In this document: positions 35,201 to 48,758 of the stretch, piece by piece
Layout: every line of letters starts with the position of its first letter
Position numbering within the stretch: the first letter of the stretch is position 1
NCBI GenBank assembly: GCA_009617715.1
Contig: VTFK01000062.1
Coordinates: 372,001-436,000 of the forward strand
Origin: Plectrocnemia conspersa
Lineage: Eukaryota > Arthropoda > Insecta > Trichoptera > Polycentropodidae
Length of the DNA stretch: 64,000 nucleotides
Direction of reading: 5' to 3'
The notes under the pieces: generated by a model
What the model was told of the DNA's origin: nothing
The model's input: the letters and a program-made list of their open reading frames with translations, nothing else
Database searches by the model: none
Translations under genes and position numbers: made by a program

Positions 35201-38200
35201 AATGTAAGTCGGAACAAACAAAAACATATTACGAGATATTTGAAAGGTAATGAAGTTGAAAAAATATTTTGCTATGCCATTGTATCAAAATGCATAATAA
35301 TTGCTATTGCTATTGATTATTATTTCAAAGAAAAGTGCATTAATTGTTTTGTCAGATTTTCATTCCATTTTCGCATTCATATGAGATGATGAGTTTTCAT
35401 TTTATTTGATTCATGCTCAGGTATTTTTAAGACCATTTTTTTCAACTTAAATCCCAGTTCTACAGCTATAATATAAATATAGCATACTATAACCAGATGT
35501 GTGTTATTCAATTTTTCTTTAGTTAACTGTGTTAAAGTCTAACGAATCCCAACATTGCATTACATAAAACGTTTCGTCCTTTTCTTTCGCTTTTAACCAA
35601 TAAACGTCGCGAAACGTAGATTCCCATCACACAATCTTAATTTGTCAATTCAGAATTTCTTGATAGCAAAAATTTAATCAATGGAAAAAAGGCAACTTGA
35701 GTACAAACTTCGTCAAAAACAATTAAGATCAACTTTAAAAAAAATGCTTCTGGACTGCTAAATTATCAACCAAGGAAAAATAACTTGATTGAACTTATAT
35801 CCAATACAATAATATAGAAAAATATGCTTGTGACTTTTACTTAATTCCATTTGCTTTAAATATTTAAAAATGATAAATACATTATTTAGTGCTAAAAAAA
35901 TCTCTTAGTAATTACAATCAATGAGGTTTATATTACATTGTAATTTTGGGAAATATTCTTCGGTATTAATTGAACAAAAAATAAGTTAAAACTAAAGCAA
36001 TACCGAAGGATAAATAACAGTTTTTCCGTTATATAACAAAATGAATAAATATATTTTAAGATGGTTAATACGAACAGTTTCCATGATGTTATTATTGATT
36101 AGGTCTTTTTTGTTTTGCTCTTGTGTTGGTAGGAGTGCTGAAGGTGCGCGTCTCCTCCCTTCGATCGCAAGGTCCAACTGCGCCGCTCGACTGGGAAAAC
36201 AAAATGTACAAACGCACTTTCGTACATGCAAGACTATGTTGCATTAAAATTATTATTTTGCATCGCCCGTTGCATTATCACGATTTAACTTTGACACCGA
36301 TAATCTAACCGTAGAAATGCTTTGATATGTTACGCGACAAAGTTAAGTCATGAAATGGGGTATTTTTTTTATATTTAGATTCATTCATTGAAAAACCATC
36401 TCCGATATCATATAAACATTTTTATAACGTTGCACATGGTTGTTGTAGGTGGAGAGATTACAACGGCTTACATTACTACACCAATTTATGATCTGCAACA
36501 AGTCGGAGATGTATATACAGGTTTGTATTGAAATATGCTTAATCTATGCGGGACGATATGATTAATGATTAATGCGAATTATAGGCCCGGGAGCTAAAAG
36601 CACATCGTTACCGGCGATTTTGGGTGGATCGCTTTCGCGTCTTACTTCAGAACAAGCGGACTGTGTGGCGAGAGCGAAGAAGTATGCTATGGAGCAGAGT
36701 ATAAAGATGGTACTCATGAAGCAAACGCTAGCGCATCAACAACAGCAGATGGCCAGTCAGAGGACACAAGTTCAACGGCAACAGGCGCTCGCTTTGATGT
36801 GCCGGTTAGTGTTTTTATACTGTAAATTATAAATAAAACTATATGTGCCTATAATAGCTGAAATGATTATGAATTTAATATGCTATAAAACTTCTGTATT
36901 TCACAAAACTAGTGAAATCGGAATTTCATAACATTAAATCTCTACAAAACCTTCAGACACGCCTAGAAACAATACATTGCTATTGTTGTATTTATCCTTG
37001 GTAATTATCAGATGATCGCCGACAAATGGCCACCTGAAAGTTACTGTGCGATGTACCAAAGTTTGAATTAAACAATAACACCATTGGTCCTAAATTGGCT
37101 TTGTCTCCCATTTATACAAGACTTTTTTACTCTGTCCCTTTGATCATCATACAGCTAATCTCTACTTTATTAGCAAATATCCTTATAGTTAGGGTGACCA
37201 TATTTCTCAGGATGCTCTGTAAAAATACCCCCCCCCCCCCCTCCTATAAAAAAAAAAAGTGTTGCACATCCAAAAATTTCACAATTTTTCCTTTGAAGAA
37301 CCATTAATATCATCAAGGAAATATAATTTTTTTCAGAATGTACAATTCTTATGTACAAAGATTAATGAATGAAACATGAAGATAAAAAAATTCATGTTTA
37401 TACAATACTTATAGCGCTGCAGGCGTTTTTTTATTAAATAATTTTTGGTAGCAGTTTTTGGTTTTTTAACAATTTTTAATGTCAAGATTTTGCTTGAAAT
37501 TATCTAAACATCCATACTTTTTTTAATTTTAGCTTAAAATTATTAATTGGTAAATTAATTCAGAAGTCAACTATAATTAGCTATTAATATTATTAGCATA
37601 TCAAGAATATTTCTCTTTGTAAAAAATTTTGGTCTTCTAAACAGGGCTTTGAAGTTGGAGTCGGAGTCGACCGACCGATTCCGACTTCTTTTTAACCCTT
37701 TAACCCTGACTAATATTTGTTTAATTGTTTCTCTTGCACCATGCAGTTTAAGTCGCTAATATGAAATAAAATTTAGGTTATTATATCAATTTTGGGTTGT
37801 CTCCCAATTATTCGGAAAAGTACAGTCAACCCCCCCTACATAGAGATTGGGACTTCGTTATAGGAATACTACGTTATAGGGGAGACTAGGCACCCATACA
37901 AAATTTGTGGTTAGGTTCTTTCAACTGTATTTTGTGAATTTAACGAAATCAGCAAATAAAACTTTTTTTCCCATTTTTATGTATTAAATGTTGATGGTTT
38001 AAGGTTTATGGGCACCTAAAGGTGCCATAAACTTTTGAGCTTAATAATATGTTTATTTAGTATAATTTAAGGCTGTAAATCACTTACATTTATTGAACCA
38101 TAATATTTAAAAAAATATGGTATGAATAGATGCCCCCCCACATATTAACAAATTTCGAAATTCCACTGTGAAAGGGTTAATATTTGAGAAAATCAAACTA

Positions 38201-41200
38201 TATGAACGATCCTAATTTATGTGTATTTTTTTAACAGAGTATACGTTGGAAGCATATCGTTTGAGTTGAAAGAAGATACCATTAGACAGTCGTTCCTACC
38301 GTTCGGTCCGATTAAATCAATAAACATGTCTTGGGATCCTGTCACCCAAAAACATAAGGGATTCGCATTTGTCGAATACGAAATACCTGAAGCTGCTCAA
38401 CTCAGTCTCGAGCAGATGAACGGTGTAATGATTGGAGGAAGGTATGTATTTTAAATTACAAATATGACTATCATATATATGATACATATATAATGCTAAT
38501 AAAATACTTTTAGAAATATCAAAGTAGTCGGACGTCCGTCTAATATGCCTCAAGCTCAAGCCGTCATAGATGAGATTCAAGAAGAAGCCAAAAGTTATAA
38601 TAGGATTTACATAGCCAGTATTCACGCCGATTTGACCGAAGAAGATATTAAAAGGTATGCAAGATTCTCTTAATAATACTTTATTCTAATGAAAAGTAGT
38701 GATGATCAAATTGTTGGAAGAGACGTTTTGTGTCGAGACGCCGATTTCCGGTAGATTTCCACTTTCAACGGCAATGATTATTCAAAAAGCTGATAAGATC
38801 TGAACGTCCTAAATAATTTAACGTTTCATTATTGCTTTTTTTTATGTACATATTTTTAACAAAATGTTTTTTTATTCTAGCGTATTCGAAGCTTTTGGTC
38901 CGATTACTTACTGTAAGTTAGCGTACGGTGCATCAGCTCATAAACACAAAGGTTACGGATTCATAGAGTATGATACGTTACAATCGGCGCTGGAAGCTAT
39001 AGCGTCCATGAATCTATTCGATCTTGGTGGACAATATTTGAGGTGAGTTTCGTGGTTATAATGTGTAAAATGCATGTTTATTTAAATTAAATGCATTTAT
39101 AGGGTCGGTCGCGCTATAACACCTCCGAACGCTTTGATGGGACCTTCGACTAATTCGATGATGCCAACAGCAGCGGCGGTAGCTGCCGCGGCTGCCACTG
39201 CGAAAATACAAGCTATGGATGCCGTAGCCAGCAATGCGATGGCTTTAGGTATGTTTTTATGAAAATAATGATATAGATGTTGTATTTAAATTATTATTTT
39301 CAATACAGGACTTGCTTCATTACCTGTCGGACTTGGAACAAACTCGACTGGTATGCCTGTTTCTGGAATGCCAGGTGTTGCCGGCTTACCGACTGGATTG
39401 CCTGGTGTGGGAACGATTCCGGGATTACCAGGTGTTGCCGGTCTTCCGTCTGTCGCCGGTTTAGCCGGATTGCCTACGATGGCAAACTTACCCATAGTAT
39501 TATCCAACTCTATAACTACAACTGCCAATGCATCACTACCAGTGACTGGGATACCGGGTATTTATAAAAAATCTACAAATGATTGACATAAAATAATGTA
39601 GGTGTTAATCAATGGTTTATATAGCTGCAGGTATGGCCGTTCTTCCCAGTGTCTCACCAGTAATTCCGCCTCCTGGAATAGCACTACCTGTAAGTAATGA
39701 ACCATATTTTTTTTAGATTACAATAAACCTAAATAATAAAAAAATATATATAGTACTGCTTAGTTGGACCAGATCGGACAGTTTGAGTAAAAGCAGCTGC
39801 TTTTCTCGGGCTTCTAAGGGTCGTCTCAGTCTATTCAGTGTATCTCTATTTGATGCATGTTAGGTCTTTGTTCCAAGTCAAAAGCGAAGTGGTAGAAGTG
39901 TCTTATCGTATTCGAGTTTAGAGCTAGGGAAAATTCATCGCCCTTTCTGTCCAATACAATGGTTCGGGGCGGAAAATTTTTTTTTGTTATTGCCAACTAA
40001 ATATCTAGTTAGACCTGTGGGCCCCATACTTTTTGAGAACTGGGCCAGATCAAAACTTTGAATTGCTTGGGGGGGTCAGTATAAAAAAATCCAACAACCA
40101 AACCAAGATGGTGCCTAAAAATAATTTATGTACAGAATCAAAAATAAAAATATGGCTAGTAATAAAAACTTTATTAAAATTACTTTTAAATTTTTTTAAT
40201 TTAAATAATTAACATCCCTACAAAGCTTTTCTATCTTATTAGTAAGCGGAATGTAAATATTATTTCGCGATTAGTGAAATCCTCCGTACTTATAATATTA
40301 TATTGACATTCCATAAAAATATCACAATTGTAAATTACAGTAGGTCCCCCAATAACGGTAAATTGGGAACGTGCTATTTGGGTGCGTGTAGTTGGGAGAC
40401 TAGAAAATACTCATACAAAATGTTTTAAATACGTACGTACGAATCAGTCGCATGTGGTGAGATATCCTCCCTTTAGCTCGCTCACACATAAAGTAATGAG
40501 CACCCAAATAGCACGTTCCCAATTTACCGTGTTATTGGGGGGTCTACTGTATTTGCAATTAATTGTATAAATAAAATTATTAATTACGATATAAAAGCAC
40601 TAATTAAGATGTTTATGTTACAGCAACGTCCGAATTTGGGAGCTGCAACTGCTTCGACGGTTGCTTCCGCTTTACCTACCCCTCCATCGATGACATCGAC
40701 TACAGTATCACAATCGTCAATGTCAGTCAGTGTCGCAAATTCAAATTCTTCGTCCACGAATGGAAACAGTCAAGAAGTCGTGAAGTGAGTCATTCATTTA
40801 TTGAGATGAAATAGTTGCTTTATATCAAGTTTTAACATATTTATGATCATAGAAGAATGGAAGCTGCACGACAACAAGAGCAGTTGCAATTGAAGTTATT
40901 AGCCGGCGCAGAACCACAAACTTTGAGTCAGCAAGAGCATATGAGCATCAAAGGACAGAGCGCCCGACACTTGGTTATGCAGCGTCTTATGAGAACTAAA
41001 GAATCTAGAGTTGTCATCCTCAATAATATGGTTAGCTTTTTATTTATTTAATTTAAGGAATTAAATCAGGGTGATTCATTGATATATTTTAATTTTAGGT
41101 CGGCCCTGACGATGTCGATCAAAGTCTACAAGAAGAAATCCAAGAAGAATGTAGCAAGTTCGGCACTGTCGGTCGCGTTATAATCTATAATGAACGTCAA

Positions 41201-41461
41201 CACGATATTCCCGCAGCCGAAGACGATAGTTCAAATATAATAGTGAAAATATTTGTTGAATTTACTACCATGGCTGGTAAGATTCAATTACTTTTAGCGG
41301 TTATATTAGATAATGCATTGACACTGAAAATATGGATTTTGTTAATAACAGAGGCAGAAGGAGCCGTGGAAGCTTTGAATGGCAGATACTTTGGAGGAAG
41401 GCAAGTACGAGCGGCGATCTATGACCAAGATCTGTTCGATCACGGCGATTTGAGTGGATAG
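32263..41461 (+). CDS. hfp: Poly(U)-binding splicing factor PUF60, half pint orthologue
   Basis: Fourteen exons, all phases closing: 32263-32283, 33870-33954, 36449-36520, 36585-36804, 38238-38441, 38514-38654, 38881-39042, 39103-39248, 39309-39557, 39631-39689, 40624-40784, 40853-41030, 41099-41276, 41352-41461; 661 residues. An N-terminal helix region ([20 protein letters not shown]) precedes RRM1 (starts [14 protein letters not shown]1-like HKGFAFVEY), RRM2 ([17 protein letters not shown]), an Ala/Gly/Pro-rich linker with GLPGV repeats, and a C-terminal UHM domain carrying the RYF motif (GRYFGGRQV). PUF60 is a nuclear factor that binds polypyrimidine tracts with U2AF and helps 3' splice-site choice; half pint also acts in fly oogenesis. 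The intron after 33954 begins GC (AAG then GCAAGT), the only choice that keeps the frame open. Confidence 0.95.
34646..34731 (+). repeat. Duplicated acceptor-like motif in Puf60 intron 2
   Basis: TTTTGCTTTCTGTTTCAGGA and TTTTGCTTTTTGTTTCAGGA lie 61 bases apart. Each is a strong 3' splice-site consensus, but no exon with supportable coding content follows either. Confidence 0.3.
34950..35111. mobile_element. Short inverted-repeat element (MITE) in Puf60 intron 2
   Basis: The left end GACCAACGAATCTAGTTT and right end AAACTAGATTTGTTGGTC form inverted repeats of about 18 bases around 126 bases of AT-rich DNA. The target duplication is not clear. Confidence 0.5.
37696..38176. mobile_element. Possible piggyBac-type non-autonomous element in Puf60 intron 4
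   Basis: Bounded by TTAA (37692-37695 and 38177-38180) with ends CCCTTT and AAAGGG, the piggyBac pattern. The inverted repeat is short and the inside mixed, including a pogo-like CAGTCAACCCCCCC stretch at 37823, so the assignment is tentative. Confidence 0.35.
40338..40549. mobile_element. MITE with about 50-bp inverted termini in Puf60 intron 10
   Basis: Ends CAGTAGGTCCCCCAATAAC and GTTATTGGGGGGTCTACTG continue inward as inverted repeats to GAACGTGCTATTTGGGTGC, with TA on both sides (40336-40337, 40550-40551). The TA target and CAG start fit the Tc1/mariner-pogo superfamily. It is 212 bases long with no coding capacity. Confidence 0.75.
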
Positions 41462-42042
41462 GGGCGTCTTTGAGGACCCCAGGGGTCCCTCCTCTCTGAA
41501 AGAGTTATCAAGTTTTCTTAATTACTGATTCGTATCCATCACTGTGTTATTAAATGGTAATGTTTTCAACAAATTGAAAAATGTCTTCATTATATTAATA
41601 AAGAATTTAAGGAGCTTACGACGTATTCGAACTTGTTTATTAATTATATTAAAGAGAAAGCTAAGTAATCGGTATAGTTTCAGTAGATTATTTAACGTAA
41701 ATTTAACCAAAAAGTGATATTATTGAATAAATAGTTTACAGAATTTTAAGAATTGTCATACTGGACATTTTTTTTGTATAAACATAGGTTTAAATTGCTG
41801 TTGTGAATATTTTGTATCGATGTTTTTTTAATTGCGCTTTCAATTAAAACCTTAAAATTATTTATGCAAGTATGCTTTGTACACGCAACGGCTTTGTTTT
41901 CTTAATTGTCTTATGTAAAATGTATTCATGTACTTTTTAAAAGCTGTGTATATAACGTAGATTGAAATTTGTAAATATTTTCTATTGAATGATTGACACT
42001 TTGTGTATGTTCAACGATATTGTGAATCACTACTGTAATATG

Positions 42043-42048
42043 AATAAA
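42043..42048 (+). promoter_or_regulatory. hfp: Puf60 poly(A) signal
   Basis: AATAAA about 580 bases after the Puf60 stop codon, followed by an A-run some 15 bases later. This is a plausible cleavage and polyadenylation site giving a 3' UTR of about 0.6 kb. Confidence 0.5.
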
Positions 42049-42962
42049 GATGAATTGAAAAAAATCGATTTTTATACCTAAATCCGAAAGAAACATTTTG
42101 ATTAAAATATATATAACCTGATGCGAGGATTTTAGGCATAGGTTATTAAATATTCATTAACGGATCAAGTTTGATATATTGGTGATATAATTTCCTAGTA
42201 TACGCGACAAAGGCAGCGATATGAGGTACGACCGTCATTTGACATAAATATGGCGTTGTTTTTTACTTCTAACGTTAATCGTAAATTATATTATAGAAAG
42301 CTTGTAATTTTTACAATATGGTATGATATGGCTTATCTATTTATATTGGTGATATTGTGTTTATGGTATGAATATATGATAATTTATGAATGAATAGCAT
42401 CAACTAACGATCAAAATTTTATTTATTAAATCATGTACAATTTTAAAAATACAGTTTTAATAGTGCACACCAAAGCGCAGTAGTAGCTTAAAATGGCCAC
42501 CGCTCTTTCAACATGAACCAAGGTAGAGCAGCTATCATTCATTTGGTTATTTGGATAGTGAAATCCATTGAAATTCAGTATGGGGATGCAAGTCTCATTC
42601 CAACAAGTGTACTGTTGGACTAAAAATTCCAAAACGGCGTTACATTTATCGACCAGTAGTGATGTGTAATTGCAGTGGTGAAGGCGTTGTGCAGAAATTT
42701 TTGGGTTAAAAACGAAAAATTATCCTATGTGATCAAAAATATATTTTTTAACATCGTAATATAATTTCTTTATTAAATAATAATAAGTACGAGCTAACCT
42801 TTTTTATGCTACAAATAAATATAAAAATTAGCCATCGTTGCGACATATTTTATGCAAAATATTTTGATTAGGCATTAAAAATTATTAAAAATATCTACTC
42901 ATAATATTTAACAGATAATTAGTCGTGTTTTCTTTGCTGTTCAGTGTTACCATATAGTGAAT

Positions 42963-44100
42963 TTCCAGTCCAGGTCAAAAGCAATAAAAGTGTTTATATT
43001 AATTTTATAACAATATTACGAGTGAGAATCGAATAAAGCACATCTAAACCGAATTTTGACCAATAGGAGAGTGCAAAAAACAATTATCGATTATATGTCA
43101 ACACCATTTTATTGCTTTTGACGTGAATTTTTGCCTTCTGAGAAGTGATACTTGTTTTTGCGCTCTCCTATTGACAAAATTCGGTTTGAAAATACTTTTA
43201 TCAGCCCTCTTATATTAGAAGTCCATAGTAATATAGATAAGGATAGCTATCTAATTTTAAAACATAGTGTAACATTAAAGTGCAGACAAACTATGTTGCA
43301 ATATGCGAGATGCGACATCTGTCTGTACCTTTTCTTCCGCTTATTTTCCCTTAAGTGATGAGTTAGCTTAGTTTGTATTTTTGATTTGACCTAATGAAAA
43401 CTTTCGGATTTAGAGCTTTGCGTATTCATATCAAGTCGGGGTCCACCACTGTAGGCTGTTTTTAACCTTGATGGGTGTGTGTCTTCGCAGCCAGTAAGAT
43501 GCAGGTATAAACTAGTGAGAATGTTATTAGATTATATTACATATTGCGACAGACTATGATGGGCGATATGTTTTCTCCGAACAGTGGTGGAGAAGCTGGC
43601 GCAGGGGTGCTGTCGGTGGAAGATCCTCAGAGGTCTTGCAGGTGGCGTGGCAGCGACAGTATAGAGAGGGTTGATACCTCTCTGCGACAGTGCTTGAATG
43701 GTGGAGTCCCTGTTACGATGTAAGTGTTCGTGACCATTTGGGTCAAATTGAGTTTCAAAGACATTTTAGAGCAGCATATCAGTTAAATTATATTTTAGTT
43801 AGTAGAAATATATATGTATGTATCTACTGGTGAAAATGTATTTAGACTTAACTAGTGAAAATATAGCATTACCAAAAATACACATTCGCTGTAACATAAT
43901 AATAAGTATGTAAATATATATAGTACTCATATAAAAAATGTTGAAATCATATACTTTTAATTGGATCTGCCAGATAATTTATATTTTCACTGATAAAAAT
44001 ATATTTTTACTGATGAAAATATATTCCGATATGATTTTTATTGAAATGACATATTTTAAAAAATATTTTCGGGATAGATTCGAGACTCTTTTTTCTAGAT
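42963..44100. repeat. Foldback repeat family A, copy 5, with an internal insertion
   Basis: The arms ACCGAATTTTGACCAATAGG (about 43047) and its inverse (ending 43188) flank a core containing TTTATTGCTTTTGACGTGA. The distal modules (TCATAGACATTTTAGAGCAG, TGGTGAAAATGTATTTAGAC) follow to about 44100. About 43435-43735 is foreign to the family and GC-richer, so it is probably a later insertion. Confidence 0.6.
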
Positions 44101-46230
44101 TTTCTTTCAAGAATAAACAAATGAAACTAAATGTATTATTTATTTATTTTGCTGCTTTTGTTTGTGTATATCTAGTTGTCAAATTACTGATAATACAATC
44201 TATAAAAACATTAAATTTATATAATTCACCTGGTGCTATTGTTGATTTCTCGTTATTTTTTTGCATCTTCCTTAGAGATTCTTGAGTGAGTGCTTTTGAA
44301 GGCAATGCTCCGCTTCTTTTATTTTTCTTGTATGCACAAAAGGGCTGAAGGAACTTATACCTGAAATACATAAATACATGCATTTCAGACAATAATTTAG
44401 TTCAGATTATTATTTCCAGAGTTGGGCCTCTCAAGAAGAATGGGCCCCGGGAACTTGTCCCCTCACACCCCCCTCTCGCAAGGCCTGCTCACACGTGCCG
44501 GTACATCCCCCACAGCGAATGACCAATCACAGGGCAGAAATGTAAGAGCACTTATTCTAAAAATATTTTGGTTGAATTAACCCTTGTCATTAAATTTAAA
44601 TAAAAATAACTGATTTTTATTCGAATAATTTAATAATAAATAATTGAGTTTGACATTAAGAAAAATATAATATTATAGTAGGTAATGAGTAAAATATTCC
44701 ATATTTTCTTTACGGAAAATTGAAGAAAAAAAAATTGTGTACTTCTGTGTATAACGTGTTCAGAAATCACAATCAGTAGGCAGCAGTTAACAAAAGCATT
44801 TCATCTATCAAATAAGTTCATCATATATGTTATAAATAATATATCATTGTTTTATCGATACTTTCCGGGTACAAATGTCTTTCTAAAAAGGTGCATATTT
44901 GAGAATACTTTTTGCGTTATTTCGAGATGTATTTTTATTGTTAAGAAACAACTTTAACTATAACTGGCAATGATTATAATTTTTTTACCATTGAAAAATC
45001 TGAATATTTAAGCATTATAGATAGTATATTGGTTAGAATAATATTGCTTCTTTTACCATGTAATTAGGTGCTATATAATGCAGAAGTCTCATGACGCGGC
45101 TTCAAAATACTTTGTTTTCTAAAGAAACTAAAATAAAATATATTTTTTTATGTATTTTTATAAGATAAAGCGTTTTTTGCGGACATAATTACTGGATTAC
45201 CATGAAACTATTTTTCTGGGCTGGTTTTGTTCATTAGTACAGCCTGATTGTTTCAAAATTTTGGCCATTTAAAAAATAAAAATATTTTTTTAGCATGTGG
45301 TTTATATTTTTTGTACTTAAATTTTATATTTCATGTATTCAATTTTATGTGCTACCCGGTAATTAAATATTAAACTCATTAACTTATTCGCAATGATGAA
45401 ATTATTTAAAAAAGTATTTTCAATATATGCATACTTTTACTCAAAAGCTTTTACATAAATAAATAATAATAGATAAATATATTTTATAGGTAATTACAAT
45501 AGGTAAGAAATAGATTATATCAATATTTTAATTTTTTTATGAAATTGTTGTAAACATAAAAATAAGTTATGGCGATCATATTGATTTTATATACGCGTCT
45601 TAACTTGCGAGGTAAATTATAGAATAACCCAAATGTTGTCGTCTCTTTCTTAGTTATGAAAGAATATTGCTAAGAGAGATTTCTCTACACTGACTGTGAT
45701 TTCTGAATCGAGTAATTTAAGAATCTCTTAATTGCGATTTTTTAGAAAATTAAAAAAAGTAGATTCTTTATTTATTTAGCTTCGAGATTATATTATGTTA
45801 AATTTAAATTTGCTTTCTGAAAGTGCCGAAATATTATTCAACGATTCTACTCGAGGCGTAAAAAAGTATGGCTTATTCATGGGAATAAAAAAATCTCCTT
45901 TTAAATTTATAAATTCGATATTTATTCGTCATGAATTTCTTTTAAAGGTAGATATACATATGTTAGTTAAATACTTCTAACCCCAAAAATAAACACGAAT
46001 TAAAAAAAATCATAATTATATTATTAAATATTGAAATTATTAATGAATTAATATATATTCATTACTGATGCGAAATCAGTTTGATCCGCCATCTTGTTTC
46101 AAAAGAGTGGCTATTAAAAATTAAAAAGATAAAATGTATTTTTATTTTATTTTTTTACGTCATGATTTTTATGTCATGTTTTTATGATTCTCAGCTAAGT
46201 TCGTTAACTAGCTTGTTTCAAAATGGCGGT

Positions 46231-46298
46231 TTCAAAATATTCTATAATAAAGACCTAAATTTTTAATTTTCAAAATATTCTATAATAAAGACCTAAAT
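46231..46298 (+). repeat. 38-bp tandem duplication
   Basis: TTCAAAATATTCTATAATAA plus the following bases occur twice in exact succession with period 38. No associated gene. Confidence 0.6.
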
Positions 46299-47059
46299 TA
46301 ATATTGAATTTTACCTTGATACTGTGTTTAAATGTACTGATTTTTTTAATTATTTTTATTTAAAATGATATTTTATGCTTATTCACCAAAAAAAATTTTT
46401 TTTTAAAAAGCATTTTTTTACTGATTTTTACGTAAAGAGATAAAAAATCAATTGAACGACTTTCGCGTTCAAAGGGTCAAGTATCTAGGACTGCAAAGCT
46501 TTCTGACCAATCACAATTATGTAGCGATCATCCATCCAATCGCTGCAGTCGCTTCTTAGAACGGCGAAATAGATATACGCCTTTAAAAAGCGACATTCGC
46601 TTGATGGGCATTGTCCAAATCTTGTAGATCCAGTGATTTATTATATCCGTGACCGTTTCGCAACAAAGAAATAGTTTCTCAATGACGGAGAATATTTACA
46701 ATAAGAACAAAGTGCTATTTGTATGATTTTCTGGTCGTAACGAGGGCTTCGTGTGCGATTCCATCTTTTACGCTATTGTCTTGTTTCCTTGTCGATGAAT
46801 GATCATTTTGGTCACAGTAAATTAACGCAAATTTTGAAAAAAAGATCCTTTTAAACGTATGCATCTGTGTGTGGTCACCACACCTGATTTTTTGCCATAG
46901 TATTTTCGGATTTTGAGGCCAAGGGGGTGTGACTTTGCAGTCTTAAAATATGCCGGAAAAACTGGTAGCAGATTATTTAATTAGGTACAATTTACTACAG
47001 TATAAAAATAGTCTCGTATCTAGAATGGGCTTTTGGAAGTCAGGTCACACACTTCTGTC

Positions 47060-47110
47060 TCAGAACCCAAAAGTGGTGACCCCGAGGTGATGTTCTCTGG
47101 ATGATCCGCT
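47060..47110 (+). other. Possible LTR-element primer-binding-site-like string
   Basis: TGGTGACCCCGAGGTGAT resembles the TGGTGACCCCGACGTGAT string found just inside 5' LTRs of many arthropod retrotransposons. No gag or pol frame follows and the LTR edges are not evident, so at most this is a relic. Confidence 0.25.
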
Positions 47111-48612
47111 GATGTCTCTGGTGTCAATGTGTGTCTCTCTTGTTCTGCCTCGAGTGCCGTTTGTTTATCTGCTGTTTACCTGAGCTTATCTGTCTTCTTA
47201 GATTGTTTCTAAAGACAGACGAGCCTAAGCAGAAAGCTGTCTGCCTAAGCTTGTCTAGTCTCTGGCCGTTTCATAGCTTATATTATTTTTTCAATTGCAA
47301 TTTCAATGTTTGTTGTTCCCACCAACAAAATATGTAAGGCGGCCATTTTTGAGGTCGTTACTAAAAGTACTTATCGTTACTTATCTCTTATCTCTTATCA
47401 CTGACTGACTTGTGTATTTTATATTAGGCCTTTTGTCAAGACAAGCTGGTATTTTCTTTTTATAATATTTGAAATGATTGTTTGAATGAGGGTTAACGGT
47501 ACAGCTGGTTGGAAGCTCCACAATATTTATTTTTGTATAATAATATCGAATAATTACTCATATATTGTAATTATCTAATTTAATATGCAAGTGTATTACG
47601 TATAAATACTTCAAATATGAACATTTTATTCGACATACCTATTTTTAAAGATATTCCCACTATAAAATTACATGTACACTCGGTGTACATCACAGGATGG
47701 CAAAGGTTAAAAATATTTTGTATGGTTATTTCTTTACTTAGTTTTGTTTATAATAATATTATTCAGCTAAATTGCTTTAATTTTGTGATTATTTTTTCAC
47801 GTTTTCGCAAAGTTTTCGCACACGTTATTTTACATAGATATTGAGTAAAACGCTGTTCTCAAAAGTTTAGTTATTTTTGATACATACCAGTTTATTAGTT
47901 ATAATAATGAATAATAAACTCTTTGCAGAACCTTCATCATATCTATTAAGAATTGCTGTCTCACTCTTCTTTTCCGGTTCAATTGAATGTTTATTCAGTT
48001 TTCATGATCGCAAAAATAAAATATTAAATTTATATGACAAATTTAAATACATACATAAAATATTACATACTTATGCCCCGCTTTGCTATAAAGCTCAATA
48101 AAAAGCTTTACAATATAATAACAACGATTTACATAACAATATAATATTCGCAATTTGACCATTCAGTTATTAAATTTTCATCATATTTTTGTGCCCACGA
48201 CCGTAACGAACATAAAAACCTCATGCAAAAATCAAGCTTTCGTTTATTATTCTAAACAGGTATCGAACTCTAAATTAAAAAAGTGTGAAAAATCGAGTGA
48301 TTTTCAATTTATATTAATTTGTTATTTTGAATATTTATTGAAAAAGTTGCCTTTATATTGAGGTTTCAAAGATCGTGTTCTGCATATCAAAAAAGTCAGG
48401 CGCACACAACATTTTCACCAATACGTTGCAACTCTTGAAAGCTCGCCAGAATAAAGCATTTTATGATTAAAATTATAACATTGAAATAAATGTTTTTAAC
48501 AGTATCATTGTTAATGTTATAACATAAAAATTTGAGGTAAATTAGAATATGCAATTTATTGAAAACAGCACCGGTTTATGCGAAAATGTTGTACATCGCT
48601 GAAAAACGAAGG

Positions 48613-48658
48613 TTTATAAGTCGGGAGATTCTGATAGCAGGTCCTCAAACAACAGGTG
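48613..48658 (+). promoter_or_regulatory. Trissin copy 1 core promoter: TATA-like box and E-box
   Basis: TTTATAAG at 48613-48620 precedes a CAGGTG E-box at 48653-48658; the ATG lies about 100 bases downstream. The surrounding block is recognisably repeated in front of copy 4, where the box is TATATAAG at 56801 and the E-box is at 56841. Copies 2, 3 and 5 carry partial or degenerate versions. Conservation between copies argues for a shared promoter. Transcription start sites are inferred. Confidence 0.45.
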
Positions 48659-48758
48659 CTCTCCAATCGCCCTGGACAGGTACGGTGTCCCTATCGATAA
48701 ATACGTTTTATTTAATAATCCATAAACAAATTTGTTTAATCATAAAATAGATAACAAT

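Larger units (their letters stand above)
44101..48575. other. Long gene-free stretch between Puf60 and the trissin array
   Basis: AT-rich with short frames only. 44415-44530 is GC-rich, repeat-like debris; 46440-47460 is more balanced in composition and may be decayed retroelement sequence. I see no exon that can be supported by both frame and splice sites. Confidence 0.4.
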
